Source of the DNA: Oscillospiraceae bacterium
Lineage (GTDB): Bacteria > Bacillota_A > Clostridia > Oscillospirales > JAAYXM01
Reading direction: 5' to 3'
Assembly: GCA_017408185.1 (NCBI GenBank)
Contig: JAFQVE010000132.1
Coordinates: 1-5,975 of the forward strand
Length of the DNA stretch: 5,975 bases
This document shows positions 4,471 to 5,975 of the stretch, piece after piece. Each line of letters starts with the position of its first letter. Within the stretch, counting starts at the first letter, position 1. Made by a program: the position numbers and the translations under genes. The notes beneath the pieces are model-generated. The model was not told the origin of the DNA and made no database searches. It saw only the letters and a list, made by a program, of their open reading frames with translations.

Positions 4471-5975
4471 ACCAAGTGTCTCCTACACCCGCCTCTGCAA
4501 CAAGCGGAACAGAAAGCGCACAGGCGTTTTCCATTTCTTCTGTCAGTATCTTAGCGGCGTTCTCGGCATCTCCACGCGCTGCCTCTACAATAAGCTCGTC
4601 GTGAACCTGCAGGAGAAGCTTTGCCGAAAGCCCGCTCTCCGAGAGTCTTCGATGAGTGCGAAGCATTGCGATTTTTATGATATCTGCCGCCGTTCCCTGA
4701 ATGGGTGCGTTAAGCGCAACGCGCTCTCCAAACGAGCGGAGATTGAAGTTCTTAGACTTTATCTCCGGAATATACCTGCGCCGTCCGAACATCGTCGTGA
4801 CATATCCGTCGCGGCGGGCAGCTTCAACGATATTCTTCATATATTCACGGACACCGGAATAATGGTCAAGATATGCCTCAATATACCGTTTTGCCTCAGT
4901 GCGCGTCACACCGATATCCTCTGCAAGAGAAAACTCCGATATACCGTACACAATACCGAAATTAACCGCCTTTGAAACACGGCGCATTTCCGCCGTCACC
5001 TTCTCCGGTTCTACTCCAAACACCTGAGATGCTGTCTGCGTGTGGATGTCCTCACCCTCACGGAAGGCACGGCACATTTCTGCATCACCCGTTATATGTG
5101 CAAGAACACGAAGCTCAATCTGAGAATAGTCGGCATCTATAAAGCAGTGGTTCTCATCCGTCGGAACAAACATACGTCTGACCTCGCCGCCGAGCTCTGA
5201 ACGTATCGGGATATTCTGCAAATTCGGGTCTGTGGAGCTTAATCTGCCTGTTGCCGTAACGGTCTGCTGAAAGGTTGTCCTTATCCTTCCGTCGCGTTCG
5301 GAAATAAAGCGCAGAAGTCCGTCGGCATAGGTAGATTTCAGCTTTGCATATTTTCTGTATTCAAGAATAAGCGGAATTATATCGTGCTTGTTACGAAGCT
5401 TCTCAAGCACTTCTGCATCGGTAGAATAACCTGTTTTCGTCTTTTTGACGGGCGGGATGCCAAGCCTTTCGAAAAGCACTTCACCAAGCTGTTTGGGTGA
5501 TAAGATATTGAACTCCTCGCCGGAACATTCATATATCGCCTTTTCAAGAAGACTTATCTGCTCAGAAAGCTTATCGCCGAAATTTGAAAGCTCTTTTCCG
5601 TCAACACGTATTCCCTCGCGCTCCATATCAAGAAGGACATCCGTAAACGGAAGCTCGATATCAAAATACAAGCTTTCACAACCTTCGTTGCAAAGCTTTC
5701 TCCGCATTTCCTTCTCTATATACACGAGTGCCTCGGCACACACAAAAAGTGCAGATATCCCATCCTCGCTTCCGGTCAAAGGCGAAAAACACGCTCCGTC
5801 GCAAAGACGATCACAAGAGACATCAAGGTCACAGCCGAACATATGTGAAACTGATGTTAAGTCATATCTTTTTCGCGTAGCATCAAGAACGTACGCGCAA
5901 AGCGAGGTATCAAAGGTTACGTTCTCGCACACAATTTTCTCGCGGTGAAGAACAGTAGAAATATGTTTCTTATCA
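4454..5975 (-). CDS. polA: DNA polymerase I, C-terminal 506 residues (5' end outside window)
   Basis: Family A polymerase for Okazaki-fragment processing and repair. The frame stays open to the right edge; a GTG at 5930-5932 is not a credible start because family-like sequence continues upstream (REKIVCENVTFDTSLCAY), so the 5'-nuclease and most of the exonuclease-like domain lie outside. Numbering from that GTG: vestigial 3'-5' exonuclease remnant (to about 75), thumb (about 90-215), TATGRLSSTDPNLQNIP (226-242), motif A DADYSQIELR with catalytic Asp268 (5129-5131), motif B RRVSKAVNFGIVYG (317-330) with Lys321, Phe325 and Tyr329, and motif C QVHDE (442-446) with Asp445 (4598-4600). All polymerase residues are intact. 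The exonuclease Asp of FDT is kept, but the Tyr-x3-Asp expected near residues 63-69 is absent (ALFVCAEALVY), so proofreading is probably lost, as in Bacillus Pol I. Phe325 is at the position that controls dideoxynucleotide discrimination. It is followed by rimI with a 17-bp overlap. Confidence 0.97.
   Translation of the reverse strand, partial: DKKHISTVLHREKIVCENVTFDTSLCAYVLDATRKRYDLTSVSHMFGCDLDVSCDRLCDGACFSPLTGSEDGISALFVCAEALVYIEKEMRRKLCNEGCESLYFDIELPFTDVLLDMEREGIRVDGKELSNFGDKLSEQISLLEKAIYECSGEEFNILSPKQLGEVLFERLGIPPVKKTKTGYSTDAEVLEKLRNKHDIIPLILEYRKYAKLKSTYADGLLRFISERDGRIRTTFQQTVTATGRLSSTDPNLQNIPIRSELGGEVRRMFVPTDENHCFIDADYSQIELRVLAHITGDAEMCRAFREGEDIHTQTASQVFGVEPEKVTAEMRRVSKAVNFGIVYGISEFSLAEDIGVTRTEAKRYIEAYLDHYSGVREYMKNIVEAARRDGYVTTMFGRRRYIPEIKSKNFNLRSFGERVALNAPIQGTAADIIKIAMLRTHRRLSESGLSAKLLLQVHDELIVEAARGDAENAAKILTEEMENACALSVPLVAEAGVGDTWYDAKK
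4480..4484 (-). promoter_or_regulatory. Ribosome binding site of rimI, inside polA
   Basis: AGGAG on the minus strand lies 9 bases before the ATG at 4468-4470 and is embedded in the polA codons for residues near the C-terminus. It favours the first of the two adjacent ATGs. Confidence 0.65.

Noticed and set aside
4361..4975. Plus-strand open frame (204 codons) opposite rimI and polA
   Set aside because: It is antisense to conserved polymerase motifs B and C, has no ribosome binding site and no recognisable domain.
5445..5948. Plus-strand Ser-rich open frame (167 codons) opposite polA
   Set aside because: Low-complexity antisense shadow of the polA thumb region without start signals.

Overview
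The window looks like chromosome of an anaerobic Firmicute of the class Clostridia (an Oscillospiraceae/Ruminococcaceae-like gut organism is my best guess). The basis is purine-rich Shine-Dalgarno sites in front of every complete gene, a Rex of the clostridial 'RQD...GFGQQGYGYNV' type, moderate-GC coding DNA with very AT-rich intergenic DNA, and a secreted protein resembling clostridial S-layer-type exported proteins. All five supported genes lie on the minus strand, so transcription runs from the right edge to the left edge. I found no gene on the plus strand, no tRNA or rRNA, no CRISPR array and no mobile element.

Right block (4454-5975, then 4015-4470, then 2986-3993): the 3' part of polA (DNA polymerase I) overlaps rimI (ribosomal protein S18 alanine N-acetyltransferase) by 17 bp, and rimI is followed 21 bp later by tsaD (t6A tRNA modification, GTG start). 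The tight packing implies one transcript joining replication/repair and translation-maturation functions.

Middle (2426-2985): a 560-bp AT-rich intergenic region, the only sizeable non-coding stretch and the most interesting part. It holds a hairpin just behind tsaD, a row of three DnaA-box-like 9-mers (one matching the consensus perfectly), a short direct repeat, a large inverted repeat with a Rex-type operator TGTGAA-N4-TTCACA at its centre, and a near-consensus sigma-A promoter (TTGACA, 17 bp, TAAAAT) facing the left block.

Left block (1280-2425, then 614-1246, then 1-600): an isocitrate/isopropylmalate-family dehydrogenase judged from its residues to be an isocitrate dehydrogenase, the NADH/NAD+-sensing repressor Rex, and the N-terminal 200 residues of an exported protein cut by the window edge. 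Gaps of 33 and 13 bp suggest one operon. The inferred logic is that Rex, made from the same message as a dehydrogenase that reduces NAD(P)+, feeds back on this operon through the upstream operator. The novelty here is regulatory (Rex operator, DnaA-box row) rather than a new protein system; the genes themselves belong to well-known families except the exported one.
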